64,000 nucleotides of DNA from Petunia secreta (taxonomy: Eukaryota; Streptophyta; Magnoliopsida; Solanales; Solanaceae). The notes beneath the pieces were generated by a model. It ran no database searches. It saw only the letters and a program-made list of their open reading frames with translations, and was not told where the DNA came from. The position numbers were made by a program, and so were the translations under genes. The stretch covers positions 32,621,501-32,685,500 of the forward strand of contig JARKIP010000005.1 in assembly GCA_029990175.1 (NCBI GenBank), given 5' to 3'. Positions 1-11,405 of this stretch are shown here, piece after piece (the first letter of the stretch is position 1; every line of letters starts with the position of its first letter).

Positions 1-801
1 AAAAGCTAAGCACAACGCGGAAGAAGAACAAATAAAGAAGACGATAGAAGCAAGACAAATCTTGCTTCTTTCGAAAGAACAGTGAGGAACCCGTCTCAAA
101 GCTCGATCGAAAGGGAGACAAGAATCACCCTAACTATGCAACAATCCTCAAGAGAACACTGCCTCTTGCAAACTGAATGATCAAGAGGAATGTTCAATCG
201 GACTAACCGAAAGCCAGAAGTCCTTAAAAGCCCTCACCGGGGTTTTGCTCACGACGGAGACAAGAAGAAATGTGCTCGGCACTTTCATTCAATTCATCAA
301 TATTCAATACTAGCTACTTACAATAAAAGGGAACAAGGTTTATATAAGAAATACTAAGGGTAAACTAGTAAAAGGGTCACAAGTGACCAATAGAAATAAG
401 CCACGCAGGGCTGAACTAAAATGTGTTCGGCAGTCTTGACTTCGGTAAGCCTTGGCTTCGGTTCTCGATTGTCTGCTCGAACACACTCCTCATCGGGCGC
501 TTGTCAGCTTCAAACACATGTTGTTGTTTTCGGTTCTGTGCTGCCCGAGGCCAAGAGCTGCTGTTCGGTAACCTTGTCCTCGGGCTCAATTTTGAAGATG
601 TAGCCCTCGGTTTCAACACCTTGCAATTCCCTCTCCGAAGACATGCTTCTCCCCATCATAGTCAGCTGGATGTGCATGTCATGGAGCAGCTTAGCTTGGC
701 TTCGAGTGATTGGCCTCCCCGGTAGATCAGTCATTGCCTTTGGTGAAGGCCTCCTCGGTTGATTGTCGTCGAGTCCTTGATCAGCATTTTGAGCTGCATC
801 A
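1..801 (-). mobile_element. TE1: LTR of a Ty3/gypsy element, cut by the window edge
   Basis: The right end is gagctgcatca at 801, followed directly by TE2 gag, so this LTR is inserted in TE2. A TATA box in minus orientation (TATATAA, 340-346) and the initial segment with the tgcaacaatcctcaag motif place U5/R at the left and U3 at the right. The first bases resemble the beginning of the other LTRs (cgcggaag near 16), so only a few bases are probably missing. U3 lacks the GC palindromes of the other families and instead carries many scattered CTTCGG/CTCGG words. A minus-strand reading frame (734-510) inside U3 encodes a tail with RPITRSQAK, the LTR-encoded end of a gag-pol protein. It may be a 5' LTR of an element extending left, or a solo LTR. 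Confidence 0.8.
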
Positions 802-1654
802 TCTCATCCATCACACGGATCAACTCCTCCCAAGTAAGATTAATAGCCATACCCGTCCTCCTTCTATTCCTCTTCACCGACTCCCACCAAGTAGAAGCAA
901 AAGATTCAAAGGAGGATATTGCATACTTGGTCTTCTTCACATCGGGCATATCATTGGTGTCAAAGATACGCTCCATAGCCAATTTCCAACCAATGTACTC
1001 CACCGGGTCACTACTTCCTTTGAAAGAAGGAATAGTGAGCTTCACACTATTAAGATTGTTGTTGTTATCACGACCCCCTTGGAATGGCTCCGGTTGGCCC
1101 CCATAGTGATCATCATAAGCAACATAGTCCCTTCTAGCATTCCTCCCTCCATATCCTAAGGGTGGCCCTCGACCTCGGCCTCTACCCCGATCCACATTTC
1201 GACCCCAATTCATAGCTCGCCTTGGTTGAAAGTGATCATCATACCCATACACATTGTCATCATAATCAACTTCCTCCCCTTCTTGAGCCTCAACAACTTG
1301 CTCAAGAGGTTGTACATTTCGGACGGGTCTTGGTAGTGGAAAGTTTCTTGGGGGATTATCCAAGATACGGGGAATGCCCGTTCGTTCAATTCTCTCTCGA
1401 TCCTCCTTCACCCGTTGTCGATTGAGCAATTCAATAACTTGCTCCGGGGTAAAGGTAGGGCTACTTGAGCCTTCACCGGTCTCAATTTGGACACTCGGGG
1501 TCCCCTTTTCAGTTGGGACACTCGGGGTCCCATGTTCACCTTGAGTACTCGAGGCTCCCTTTTCAAGAGAATCAATCCTTTGGTTCATGAGGTCCATCTT
1601 GTCAAGAAGATTAGCCAAGGCCTCCTTAATGAAATCTTGACCTTCGTTGGCCAT
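802..1654 (-). pseudogene. TE2 gag, 5' fragment truncated by TE1
   Basis: The frame opens at ATG 1654 (MANEGQDF), just after a likely splice acceptor, and is cut off at 802 by the TE1 LTR after about 284 codons. It encodes the Gag N-terminus: an acidic/Glu-rich start with TPSV repeats, an RGRGRGRG basic stretch, the NLNSVKLTIPSFKG motif, and the start of the retrotransposon gag (CA-like) domain with the STWWESVKR motif. The zinc knuckle and everything downstream are missing. The nearest relative in the window is TE12 Gag. Confidence 0.85.
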
Positions 1655-2886
1655 TGTACCTACAAAGAAAGAAAACAAGAGTTAGTTAAAACACCTCACT
1701 CGCTCCCTCACTTGTGTTCACTCGGATCACTCTTTTGGGTGGCGGTGGATATTTCACTCAACTTGTAGTTCCAAAGCTTCACGTAGATGATTAGCAACTC
1801 CTCAACTCAACTAAACTATTCACGAGTCACGCACACTCCGGGGTGAGTGGAGTTAATGGGACTCAATGAACGCTAGGCACTTTGAAGTGAAGGACTTGAG
1901 TTAAAAGATTCTACGCTTTTCCTTAGAAGTCTACTCTCCTTGCTAGGCACGATTCACCTAAGAGCATTTAAAGGGTTAGCACTATTCAAGTAGATCGGTT
2001 ACTCAAATTAGTACTAACTAGATGTTATGTTATCAAACAAAGGGAAATACCTACGAAAATCTACCCGAAACAATACCTTCAGCACTCAGGAGGGGCGCCT
2101 GAAACTCAGGAGGGGCGCCTAGTCTGTGCAGTATTCCAGGCGGGGCGCCTAGATCTAGGCGGGGCGCCTGGGACTTAGGCAGTAGCCAAGTTAGGCGGGG
2201 CGCCTGGCCTGAAGCCTTTCCCAACTCGTTCCAAACTCGTTTCAAGTCGATTTTCAAGCCTCAAATCCGATGTTTTCAACTTGTTTTCACAATCCAATGA
2301 TACCCAAAGTTGTTTTTGGTCTTCCTTAACAAAACCCAATCAAATTTTCAATCAAACAAGCAATCAAATCAAGGTTCAATCTCAAGAACTCAAGAACACA
2401 AGGGTTTAACAAAAGGGTTTCAACAAGGATTGTGATTCATCAAAGTAGGTGTTATACATGTTCAAATCCCACAAAATTGGTACCGAATTGTTTGTTTTTC
2501 AATGAAGATCAATCCCCAATAACAAGTTTCCAATCAAACATCAATCCAACCCAAGAATCAAGCCAAAATTCATCAAGAACAAGTTCTTCAAGGGTTTAAG
2601 GGGTTTTGGGGTTTCAATTTTTCAAACTTCACCAATTCCAACAATTTTGGTACCCAAGTAACGGGAATTTAATCACGATCAAGAATCCATAACACCCATA
2701 TCACAAATCATCCAAATCAACAAGTTACACCAAATTTTTGTATTTTTCAATTTTTCAATTTTTTTGTAATTTTCTCCTTTCTAATAACTTCAACAACAAG
2801 AAAAACTAAAAGAGGATACTAGGCACGAAGAATCAAGGGTCGGGGGTTTGTAGAAACAAAACCCGAGCCTTGCTCTGATACCAAAC
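1655..2886 (-). other. TE2 untranslated 5' leader with primer site
   Basis: This is non-coding sequence between the 5' LTR and gag. The primer-binding site TGGTATCAGAGC (minus) lies at 2883-2872, three bases inside the LTR, matching the 3' end of initiator tRNA-Met. Five AGGCGGGGCGCCT/AGGAGGGGCGCCT palindromes occupy 2088-2205. Just before gag, the minus strand carries a CTAAC branch-point-like word and a T-rich tract ending TTTGTAG|GTACAATG, a good match to a plant 3' splice site. Confidence 0.75.
2088..2205. repeat. Leader palindrome array of TE2
   Basis: Five 13-bp near-palindromes lie at 2088, 2108, 2138, 2157 and 2193 (AGGAGGGGCGCCT twice, AGGCGGGGCGCCT three times). The same two forms make up the array in the U3 of this element's LTR (3313-3541). 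Confidence 0.85.
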
Positions 2887-3652
2887 TGATGAGAATCAAA
2901 CGCGGAAAAAGTAAAAGATAAGAACGAGACGTAACTCGATCTCTAATCCCAAGTAGCAACGGAGAACTTGTTCCGTTACACCCCGGGAGAAGGACAAGAA
3001 CACCTACGCTATGCAACTACCCTCGAGCTAACGCGAGCACGCAAGTAGAATGGTCGGAGAGGAAAAGTATTCATCTAGATCCGCTAGAAGAACTACAAGT
3101 CCAAAATCAAAGGGTTTCATTCAATACCAAGAGCCATGCTCATGTTCAATGTTTAACATTCATCAAATATCAAAAACTAACTAAAATGGGCTAGACTTGG
3201 CTATTTATAGTGTTTACCAAGCTTGCACAAAGACTAAAATACCCTTACTAATAAGGTTTAACAAATAAGCCACGCAGGGCAAAACAGTAAAAGAAACATA
3301 GTCTTTTCAGCTGGGAGGGGCGCCTGGACTGTAGGAGGGGCGCCTGGCTTGGCCTTCAGCTAGGCTGGGCGCCTGGCTTGGCCTTCAGCTAGGCTGGGCG
3401 CCTGGCTAGGCGGGGCGCCTGGCTAGGTGGGGCGCCTGGGTGCCTTCCATTCTTAGGCAGTGAGCTTCCTAGGCGGGGCGCCTGGGCTAGGCGGGGCGCC
3501 TAGCTATGCTGGGCCTCCTTCCTTCTCCTTAGGCGTGGAGCCTAATGATGAAACCATCCGGAGCACTTCCAAAGCCCTTGACTTCAAGTCCATTGTATCT
3601 TCCAAGCTTGGCACAAGTCGAAAAGTGTCTTGGTGCGATTTAGGTCTCATCA
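2887..3652 (-). repeat. TE2 5' LTR (766 bp)
   Basis: It begins TGATGAG and ends CTCATCA, an inverted terminal repeat. The minus-strand TATA box CTATAAATAG is at 3210-3201. The U3 half holds at least eight GGCGCC-cored palindromes (AGGAGGGGCGCCT, AGGCTGGGCGCCT, AGGCGGGGCGCCT) between 3313 and 3541. The conserved R/U5 word ttgcatagcgtaggt is present in the minus strand near 3010. Confidence 0.85.
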
Positions 3653-6600
3653 CCAACACCTATACGGTGATGCATGAGGGAAAAAAGTTTAAACTCCAAC
3701 CCTCGACTCCCAAACAAGTGAGCGATGATTACAAACGGATGAGGGAGTTGAGAGAAGCGGCAAAGGCTAAGTCGGTGGTTGAGACTAGCCCTTTGTCCAA
3801 AAGCTTGGTGGCAATCCCACCTACTTCCACCGGTGGCATATGTGCCATGATGCAACCGGGCGAGGTCCTAAGAGGAAATGATGGCAACAAGCTTCTCATA
3901 TGCCTAGTGCACAAAGGTATGGTTCTAAACTCTAATTGTGATTTTTCTTCTAACCCTTTGCCTAGTGTGTTTGAGAATGTTTTGAAGGATTTTGGTGACA
4001 TGTTCCCGGATGAAATGCCGGATGGATTGCCTCCTTTGAGGGGCATTGAGCATCAAATAGACTTTGTCCCGGGATCCCAAATCCCGAACAAACCGGCCTA
4101 TAGGAGCAACCCGGAGGATACAGGGGAATTGCAAAAGCAAGTTGATGAATTGCTCACTAAAGGCTTGGTAAGGGAAAGCTTGAGTCCTTGTGCCGTGCCC
4201 GTGATCCTTGTTCCCAAAAAGGACGGCACTTGGAGAATGTGTGTTGATTGTCGGGCCGTGAACAAAATAACGGTAAAGTACCGTCATCCTATTCCCCGGC
4301 TTGATGATATGTTAGATGAATTGAGCGGTTCATGTGTGTTTAGCAAAATTGACCTTAGGTCCGGCTACCATCAAATCCGGATGAAACCCGGCGATGAATG
4401 GAAAACCGCATTCAAGACCAAATTTGGTCTCTATGAATGGTTGGTGATGTCCTTTGGGCTCTCCAATGCACCTAGCACTTTCATGAGGCTAATGAACCAT
4501 GTTCTAAAGCCGTTCATCAACAAGTTTGTGGTCGTCTATTTTGACGATATATTGATTTATAGCAAATCAATAGACGACCATGTTGAACACCTTAGGCTAG
4601 TGCTTGAAAAGTTGAGAGCCGAAAAGCTCTATGCTAATTTTAAAAAGTGTGCCTTTGGTGTTGAGAAGGTGGTCTTCCTTGGGTTTGTTGTGAGTGCCCA
4701 AGGAGTGGAGGTGGATGAGTCTAAGGTAGAGGCCATACGTGATTGGCCAGTCCTACTACCGTGACTCAAGTGAGGAGCTTTCATGGTCTCGCAAGCTTTT
4801 ATAGGCGATTTGTGAAGGACTTTAGCTCCATTGCCGCCCCACTCACCGAATTGGTGAAGAAAGACCAACCGTTTGTTTGGGGAGAGCCTCAAGAGAAGGC
4901 CTTCCTTGAGTTGAAAGGTAGGTTGAGTACCGCCCCTCTATTGCAATTGCCCGACTTCGGAAAGGCATTTGAGGTTGAATGTGATGCCTCGGGGGTGGGA
5001 ATTGGTGGTGTTTTAATGCAAGATAGCAAACCCATCGCCTACTTTAGTGAAAAGTTGAAAGGGGCCTCCTTGAATTATTCTACATATGACAAGGAGTTGT
5101 ATGGCCTTGTGAGAGCCCTTGCCCATTGGCAACACTATCTTTGGCCTCGTGAGTTTGTAATCAAGAGTGACCATGAGTCACTCAAGCATTTGAGAGGCCA
5201 AGAGAAGCTCAATAAGAGACATGCCAAGTGGGTTGAATTCATTGAGTCTTTTCCCTATGTGATCCAATACAAGAAAGGGAAAGACAATGTTGTGGCGGAT
5301 GCGCTTTCAAGAAAGTTTGCCCTAGCCACCACTCTCACCTCTAAGCTCATGGGTTTTGAGAGCATTAAATTGATGTATGCTCATGACCCAAAGCTAAAGA
5401 GTGTCCATGACACTCTAGAGAAAGGGGAGAGAGTTGACAAATACCAATGGTTTGATGGTTATATCTTCAAAAATGGTAGGGTGTGCATTCCGGAGTCCTC
5501 TTGGAGAGAGTTGCTTGTGCATGAAGTGCATTGCGGGGGACTCATGGGGCATTTTGGCACACGAAAGACTTTGGCCATTCTTCAAGAACAATTCCATTGG
5601 CCGAAGATGAGGGTGCATGTGGAAAAGTTTTGCGCTAATTGCCTTGAGTGCAAGCGAGCCAAATCTAAAACCCACCCTCATGGGTTGTATACCCCGCTCC
5701 CCGTACCTACTAGTCCATGGTTGGATATCTCAATGGATTTTGTGATGGGATTACCAAGGACTAGAGGGGGCCATGATAGCATTTATGTTGTTGTGGATAG
5801 GTCCAAAATGGCTCATTTCATTCCATGCAAGAAATGTGATGATGCACAACATGTGGCAACTTTGTTTATTGAAAATGTCTTGAAGTTGCATGGTGTGCCT
5901 CAAACCATAGTGAGTGATAGGGACACTAAGTTCCTAAGTCATTTTTGGAGGTGTTTATGGGGTGCTTTAGGCACCAAGCTCTTGTTTTCCACGTCCCACC
6001 ACCCCCAAACCGATGGGCAAACGGAAGTGGTAAACCGAACCTTGGGTGCTCTTCTTAGAGCCATGACTCGAGGTAAGGCCGGGACTTGGATTGATCGTCT
6101 ACCTCTTATGGAGTTTGCCTACAATCGCACATTGCATAGCATGATAGGCATGACTCCATTCGAGTGTGTTTATGGATTTAACCCCTTTGCCAAGGGAAAT
6201 GGTTGTTAATTTTGAAGGTAAAACTAGGGCCAAGGCTTTGGTTGAACTCCATGCAAAGGCGAAGAAGAACTTGGAGGAAGCTTATGCTAAGGTCGCCGCC
6301 AAGAAGAACAAAGGACGCAAGAAGGTGGAACTCAAGAAGGGTGACTATGTGTGGGTGCACTTCCGGAAAGAAAGGTTTCCAAACCTTAGGAAAGGGAAGT
6401 TGGCACCCCGAGGAGATGGCCCATTCCAAGTGCTCTCGAAGATTAACAACAATGCCTATGTGGTCGACTTGCCAAGTGAGTATCAAGTTTCTAATACTTT
6501 CAATGTTAGTGACTTGGTTCCTTTGAATGTAGGTAATGAAGAGGCTGTGCATAATGATGAAGAGGTCGTGGATGATGCTTCGATTTCGAGGACGAAATCT

Positions 6601-6873
6601 TCTCAAGAAGGGGAGAATGATAAGACCCAAACCCCCTCAAGACCCTTCACTCGGAGTCAAGCCAAGTTGATCCAAGACACCCATCTTCATTTGATATGGA
6701 AGGGTATGGAAGAAGGCTCCAAGACCAACTTGAAGACTATACTTTGGTGTGCCATGGATGGAGAACCTTCTAGTACACTTGACGAGACATCCGAAGCACG
6801 TTTGGAAGCAATTCAAGAGGCCACAGCACCAGGCGGACCGCCTACTCAACTAGGCCGGCCGCCTAGTTTTTGA
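3653..6873 (+). pseudogene. TE3 pol (protease end, RT, RNase H, integrase), frameshifted
   Basis: Compared with TE12 the order is protease C-terminus, RT with YFDDILIYSK near 4540, RNase H, then integrase with the HFGTRKT zinc-binding region and HHPQTDGQTE catalytic region, and a GPF-type C-terminal motif (PRGDGPFQVL). There are at least two frame-breaking losses. One base is missing near 4748 in the RT-RNase H linker. A 23-bp deletion between taacccc repeats near 6182 shifts the frame before the integrase tail. There is also a 3-bp in-frame loss near 5802. The tail (6166-6873) runs past the LTR start and contains RPFTRSQAK. The product would be non-functional. Confidence 0.9.
6606..6617 (+). 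other. TE3 polypurine tract
   Basis: aagaaggggaga(a) lies directly before the LTR start TGATAAG at 6618. The hairpin gatttcg-agga-cgaaatc precedes it at 6582-6599. Confidence 0.85.
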
Positions 6874-7284
6874 TCACTCTCTGGATCTCACTAGGCGGAC
6901 CGCCTCTGTAGAACTCCCAGACCAGGCGGACCGCCTACTCCCTCAGCTTGCCAAGAATAGGCCGGGCGCCTAGTTGAAGTAGGCTGGGTGCCTACTTTGT
7001 GAAGGGGTGCGGGAATTGCTACTTTTTATGCTATGTTTGGACAAGTATAGCCCTACGAGGCCTTTATGATTTTAACCCACTTTGGGGGTATTTTTGAGCT
7101 TTCATTACATGTAAGTGAAGTCTATAAATACTTCACAAACCTATGCAAACCTTAGCTTACCTTTGAATCTTATGAATGATGAATGGAGTTTATCTCTTTA
7201 TTGAAGAAACCCTTCTCTTGGTTGCTTGAATTCACTAGTGGAACCTAGTTGAGTCTTGAACCGAAAACCCGATCATTCTATTTG
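6618..7284 (+). repeat. TE3 3' LTR, left part (interrupted by TE4)
   Basis: It starts TGATAAGACCC. Palindromes AGGCGGACCGCCT and AGGCCGGCCGCCT lie at 6831-6993, and the TATA box TATAAATA at 7123-7130. It is broken after cattctATTTG, the 5-bp target copied on insertion of TE4. The expected continuation (gcgagcccc...cttatca) is present inverted at 45821-45987. The two parts sum to 829 bp, close to the 836/828 bp of the TE12 LTRs. Confidence 0.88.
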
Positions 7285-8033
7285 TGATGCAATCGAAAAT
7301 ACGAAAGCGATAAAAGATAAAAGCGAGACGAGACTTACACTAAAGTTCGAGTAGCAACGAAGAACTAGTTCCGTTACACCCCAAACGATTGGAAAGAATC
7401 ACCTAACACTATGCAACTATCCTCAAGAGTCACGAGGCTCGAGCAAATAGAATGATCGAAGACGGATTGAAGAACAACTTGGATTCATCCAATTGATTTC
7501 AAGCCAAAAGGGTTACAAGGTTCAAGAGCATTGCTCATTTAATGTTTTGTGTTCAAAGTAGTGTAAAAAACAATAAATGATGAAAGAGGGCATTTATAGC
7601 ACCCCATTACAATATTTCCTAGGTTCTGGTCCGCTGCTACTCAAGTCCTCTTCGCGATCGCGCTAGAGTATATGCGATCGCGCAGGGGACTTGAAAGCTG
7701 AAGCTCGCGATAGCGCGTGGCTTGGCGCGGTCGCGCAGACAAAATAGTGACTCTACGCGATCGCGAAGGTGATGACGCGATCGCGAAGAACAAGTTTCCG
7801 TTCTTAGGCAGTAAGCTCAGCAGATCTCCCCTGTTTTTGCCCTGTTTTGCTCCCCTGCTTCTTTTACTGTTTCCTGCCCTGTTTCCACATGGATTGAGCT
7901 CCAATGCATTGCCTTTAAGTCCTCCCCCGAGCTCGTATCATCCACGCCTCTCCAAACCAAGTGTAGGTGAGCGTCTTGTATATCCTTGGCTTGACTTCGA
8001 GTGAATGGTCTCGATGCAATTTGGGTTGCATCA
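7285..8033 (-). repeat. TE4 3' LTR (749 bp)
   Basis: TGATGCAATCG to GGTTGCATCA. Six palindromes of the GCGATCGC type, including variants GCGATAGCGC and GCGCGGTCGCGC, lie at 7653-7785. The minus-strand TATA (GCTATAAATG) is at 7600-7591. The inner edge carries the polypurine tract (fwd tcctccccttctt, 8034-8046). The conserved R/U5 word actatgcaactatcctcaag appears near 7410. Confidence 0.88.
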
Positions 8034-9485
8034 TCCTCCCCTTCTTGAGAAGATTTCGTCCTCGAAATTAAGGCGTCCTCCTCCAAGGTATCATCACCTA
8101 CATCAAAAGAAGTCAAGTCACTAACATTGAAAGTAGTCGACACATTATACTCACCGGGCAAATCTATCACGTATGCATTGTTGTTGATCTTGGACAACAC
8201 TTGGAATGGTCCATCGCCCCTTGGTGCCAACTTCCCCTTCCTTTGGTTGGGAAATCGTTCCTTGCGGAAGTGCACCCATACCTAATCTCCCTTCTTGAAG
8301 TCCACCTTCTTTCTTCCTTTGTTTTTCTTGGTTGCTATCTTCTCATAGGCCTCCTCCAAAGTCTTCCGCGCCTTGGCATGAAGTTCAAGCAATGCTTTGG
8401 CCCGAGCTTTACCTTCAAAATCAACAACCATATCCCTTGGCAAAGGGGTAAGATCAAGAGGAATCAATGGGTTAAAACCATAAACACACTCAAATGGAGT
8501 CATACCAATCATGCGATGTAAAGTGCGGTTATATGCAAACTCCATGAGTGGTAGCTTATCAATCCAAGTCCCGGCCTTTCCTTTGGTCATAGCTCGAAGT
8601 AGAGCTCCCAAAGTCCGGTTCACCACCTCGGTTTGTCCATCGGTTTGAGGGTGGTGGGACGTGGAGAAGAGCAACTTGGTGCCAAGAGCACCCCACAAAC
8701 ACTTCCAAAAATGGCTAAGGAACTTGGAGTCCCTATCACTAACAATGGTGCGAGGCACCCCATGCAATTTCAAGACATGATCAATAAACAAGGAAGCTAC
8801 ATGTTGGGCATCATTAGTCTTTTTGCACGGAATGAAGTGAGCCATTTTGGAGAAACGGTCAACGACAACAAAAATGCTATCGTGTCCTCCTCTAGTCCGG
8901 GGTAAAGCCATCAAAATCCATAGAAAGATCAACCCACGGACTAGTAGGAATGGGCAAAGGAGTGTATAGTCCTTGGTTGTTGGATCTAGACTTGGCCCTC
9001 TTGCAATCCAAGCAAGCATTGCAAAATCGCTCCACAAGAGGCCTCATTTTTGGCCAATGGAATTGCTCTTTAAGTATGGCCATAGTCTTATCCACCCCAA
9101 AGTGACCCATCAAGCCCCCGCAATGTGCTTCTTGCACTAGCACATCTCTCCAAGAGGACTCGGGGACACACACTCGCCCATGCTTGAAAATGTAGCCATC
9201 TATCCATTGGTATTTCTCTACCCTTCCCCCACTCACTAGAGCATCATGAATGCTCTTGAGCTTTGGGTCATGAGCGTACAATGACTTGATACTCTCAAAA
9301 CCCACAAGTCTAGAAGCGAGAGTGGTGGCAAGAGCGAATTTTCTTGAAAGCGCATCGGCCACAACATTGTCCTTACCCCTTTTGTAATGAATTACATAAG
9401 GAAAGGACTCAACGAACTCCACCCACTTGGCATGTCGCTTGTTCAACTTTTCTTGACCTCTTAGATGCTTGAGTGACTCATGGTC
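7817..9485 (-). pseudogene. TE4 pol, 3' part (RNase H end, integrase), disrupted
   Basis: Homologous to the TE16 polyprotein. It contains the ADALSRK end of RNase H, integrase with an HFGVDKT zinc-binding region, SDRDSKF and HHPQTDGQTE catalytic regions, the PRGDGPFQVL motif, and the LTR-encoded tail with RPFTRSQAK ending at 7817. Defects against TE16: a TGG to TAG stop in the KKGDWVW motif (about 8281) and a 2-base deletion near 8913 in the core domain. The 5' continuation lies at 14177-17150 beyond TE5. Confidence 0.9.
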
Positions 9486-10278
9486 TGATAAGACCCAAAT
9501 CGAGCAACTATCTAAAAACATCATCCAAGGCCAAGGAAGAGCTTATGCATTGGAACGCCATGGAATGAGGAGCATTCGGGATCAATTTCGAAGCGTTTCA
9601 AGGCTGCCTAAGAAGGGGCGGACCGCCTACTCAACTAGGCCGGCCGCCTAGTTTTGATCAGCTCTCTGGATTGTGCTTCAGGCGGACCGCCTCTGCAAGC
9701 CCTTCAGAACAGGCGGACCGCCTACTCCAAGGAGGCTGGCCGCCTGCTCCAACTAGGCTGAGCGCCTACTCCCTGGAAGGCTGGGCGCCTACTCTAAGTA
9801 GGCCGGGCGCCTAGTGCTGAACAAGTTGCGGGAATTGCTAGTTTTTAGCCTATGTAATTTCTATTATGCCCCTATGTGGCTTATGACTTTAGAACTTACT
9901 TAAGGGTATTTTAGGCCTTTCCTTATGTCTTAAATGAGGCCTATAAATACTCCATAGCTTAGCATTTTTTACTAAGTTTAGCTATTATGATGAATGATTG
10001 ATTGTCAATGACAATGTTCAAGAGTGGATTCTCTTTGAATGAAAACCCTTTGAGACGGTTTGAGTTTACTAGTGGATTCTAGTTGAACCCCAAACCACCC
10101 CCGATCATTCTATTTGCGAGTCCCAGGTGTGGCTCGAGGGTAGTTGCATAGTGTAGGTCCTCCTTGACGCCGATACGAGGGTATTATGGAACGAGTTCTC
10201 CATAGTTACTTCGTAGGGAGTTCGAGTAGTGTCTCGCTCTTTATCTTTATTTCCGCGTTTCGTTTTTGATTCTTATCA
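9486..10278 (+). repeat. TE5 5' LTR (793 bp)
   Basis: TGATAAGACCC to TTCTTATCA. Eight palindromes (AGGCGGACCGCCT, AGGCCGGCCGCCT, AGGCTGGCCGCCT, AGGCTGAGCGCCT and variants) fill 9615-9812. TATA box TATAAATA at 9952-9959. The R/U5 word gtagttgcatagtgtaggt is near 10141. Confidence 0.92.
9615..9812. repeat. U3 palindrome array of TE5 (5' LTR copy)
   Basis: Eight units start at 9615, 9637, 9680, 9711, 9733, 9755, 9778 and 9800, with spacers of about 9-30 bp. The spacer word ctctctggat lies between units 2 and 3. The array ends with ctgaacaagttgcgggaattg, a sequence that recurs after the leader array of related elements. The 3' LTR copy is at 13513-13710. Confidence 0.88.
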
Positions 10279-10281
10279 TCT

Positions 10282-10293
10282 TGGTATCAGAGC
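10282..10293 (+). other. TE5 primer-binding site (tRNA-iMet)
   Basis: TGGTATCAGAGC lies three bases inside the 5' LTR and is complementary to the 3' end of plant initiator tRNA-Met. Confidence 0.92.
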
Positions 10294-11405
10294 AAGGCTC
10301 GGGTTTTGTTTCTACAAACCCCCGACCCTTGATTCTTCGTGCCTAGGTCGATTCTATCTTTAGTTTCTTGTTCTTGTTATTGGAAAGGAGAAAATCACAA
10401 AAAAAAAAAAAAAAAAAAATTAGAAAATTGAAAAAATACCAAAAATTTGTTCTATCTTGTGTTTTGGATTGATTCGTGTTGTGATTGATATTGGGGTTTG
10501 TTCCTTATTGGAAACCCGTTATTTTGGTACCCAACACACACGATTTGGAGTTGTATTCCATGATTTGAGATTTGAAACCCTTAAAGAAATTGAAAAGGCT
10601 TGAAACCCTAGCTATGAACATGATGAACATGGTAGATTGTTGAATTTTGATTGGGTTTTGATGAAATTGATTGGGGTTTGATCTCTGTGCTTGAAACAAC
10701 ATTTGGGTACCTTCGGATTGATAAAACAACGTGTGGATTGTTGGAATTTTGGGTGCCAAAGGCAAGAAAAACGAGTTTGAACAGTGCTGGAAGTTGCACT
10801 AGGCGGGGCGCCTAGTAGAAGGGGCGGACCGCCTACTTTTTGCTCACTCTCTGGATTTTACAGAGGCGGACCGCCTAGTAGAGTAGGCTGACCGCCTACT
10901 TCAAGTAGGCTGACCGCCTACTCCCCTCTAAAGGGAACCAGGCGGACCACCTACTCAAAACAGGTGGGGCGCCTACTTCCTTCAAGTTGGGCATTGGGTA
11001 GTTTCTTCTAGGTTTTCGTGTTTTGTTGTTTGCATTGCTTCCGGTTAGTGCTATTAGAGTATAATCCTACTCGATTAGTGCTAATTACTTTGAGCTATTA
11101 GGATCATCGTGCCATAGAAAGGAGACTAGAATTCAAAGAAGATCCGTAGTATCTTTTGATTCAAGTCCTCATTTAAAGTGCCTATCGTTCCAATCGAGTC
11201 CCATTAACTCCACTCACCCCGGAGCGCATTTGGACTTGATAAGTTGAGTGATTGAGTTGTGGTTCGTTGGTCAACTACTTGAAGCTTTTAGACTCAAACT
11301 TGTGTGAAATATCCATCCCCCACTAAACACGAGCGAGCCGAGTGAAAACAATTGTAAGGGAGTGAGTGAGGTATTTGCTAACGTTTGTTGCTTTTTGTAG
11401 GTGAA
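10294..11405 (+). other. TE5 5' leader with palindrome array
   Basis: Non-coding. It contains an A-run (about 10399-10421) and seven palindromes at 10801-10974 (AGGCGGACCGCCT, AGGCTGACCGCCT, AGGTGGGGCGCCT types). The spacer ctctctggat occurs at the same relative place as in U3. It ends gctaacgtttgttgctttttgtag|gtgaaATGG, a plausible branch point, pyrimidine tract and 3' splice site. Confidence 0.75.

Larger units (their letters stand above)
802..3652 (-). mobile_element. TE2: 5' part of a Ty3/gypsy retrotransposon inserted in TE3 pol
   Basis: Reading on the minus strand: 5' LTR 3652-2887, tRNA-Met primer site, leader with palindromes, then gag, which is interrupted by TE1 at 801/802. Its pol and 3' LTR lie beyond the left edge of the window. 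The right LTR end (ctcatca at 3652) abuts the ccaacacctatacgg sequence of TE3 pol, which is continuous in the related TE12, so TE2 is younger than TE3. Confidence 0.85.
3653..7284 (+). mobile_element. TE3: 3' part of a Ty3/gypsy element, family of TE12
   Basis: Pol sequence from the end of the protease domain through integrase is followed by a polypurine tract and a 3' LTR that is broken at 7284 by TE4. The coding sequence is very close to TE12 (only scattered differences by eye), yet the palindromes in its LTR are of a different class (AGGCGGACCGCCT) from those of TE12 (AGGCGGAGCGCCT). The last 167 bp of this LTR lie inverted at 45821-45987. The 5' half of the element is outside the window, beyond TE2. 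Confidence 0.85.

Noticed and set aside
10399..10421. A-run as a poly(A) tail of a LINE or processed pseudogene
   Set aside because: It lies at the same place in the leaders of TE5 and TE12, has no target duplication of its own, and is part of the LTR element.
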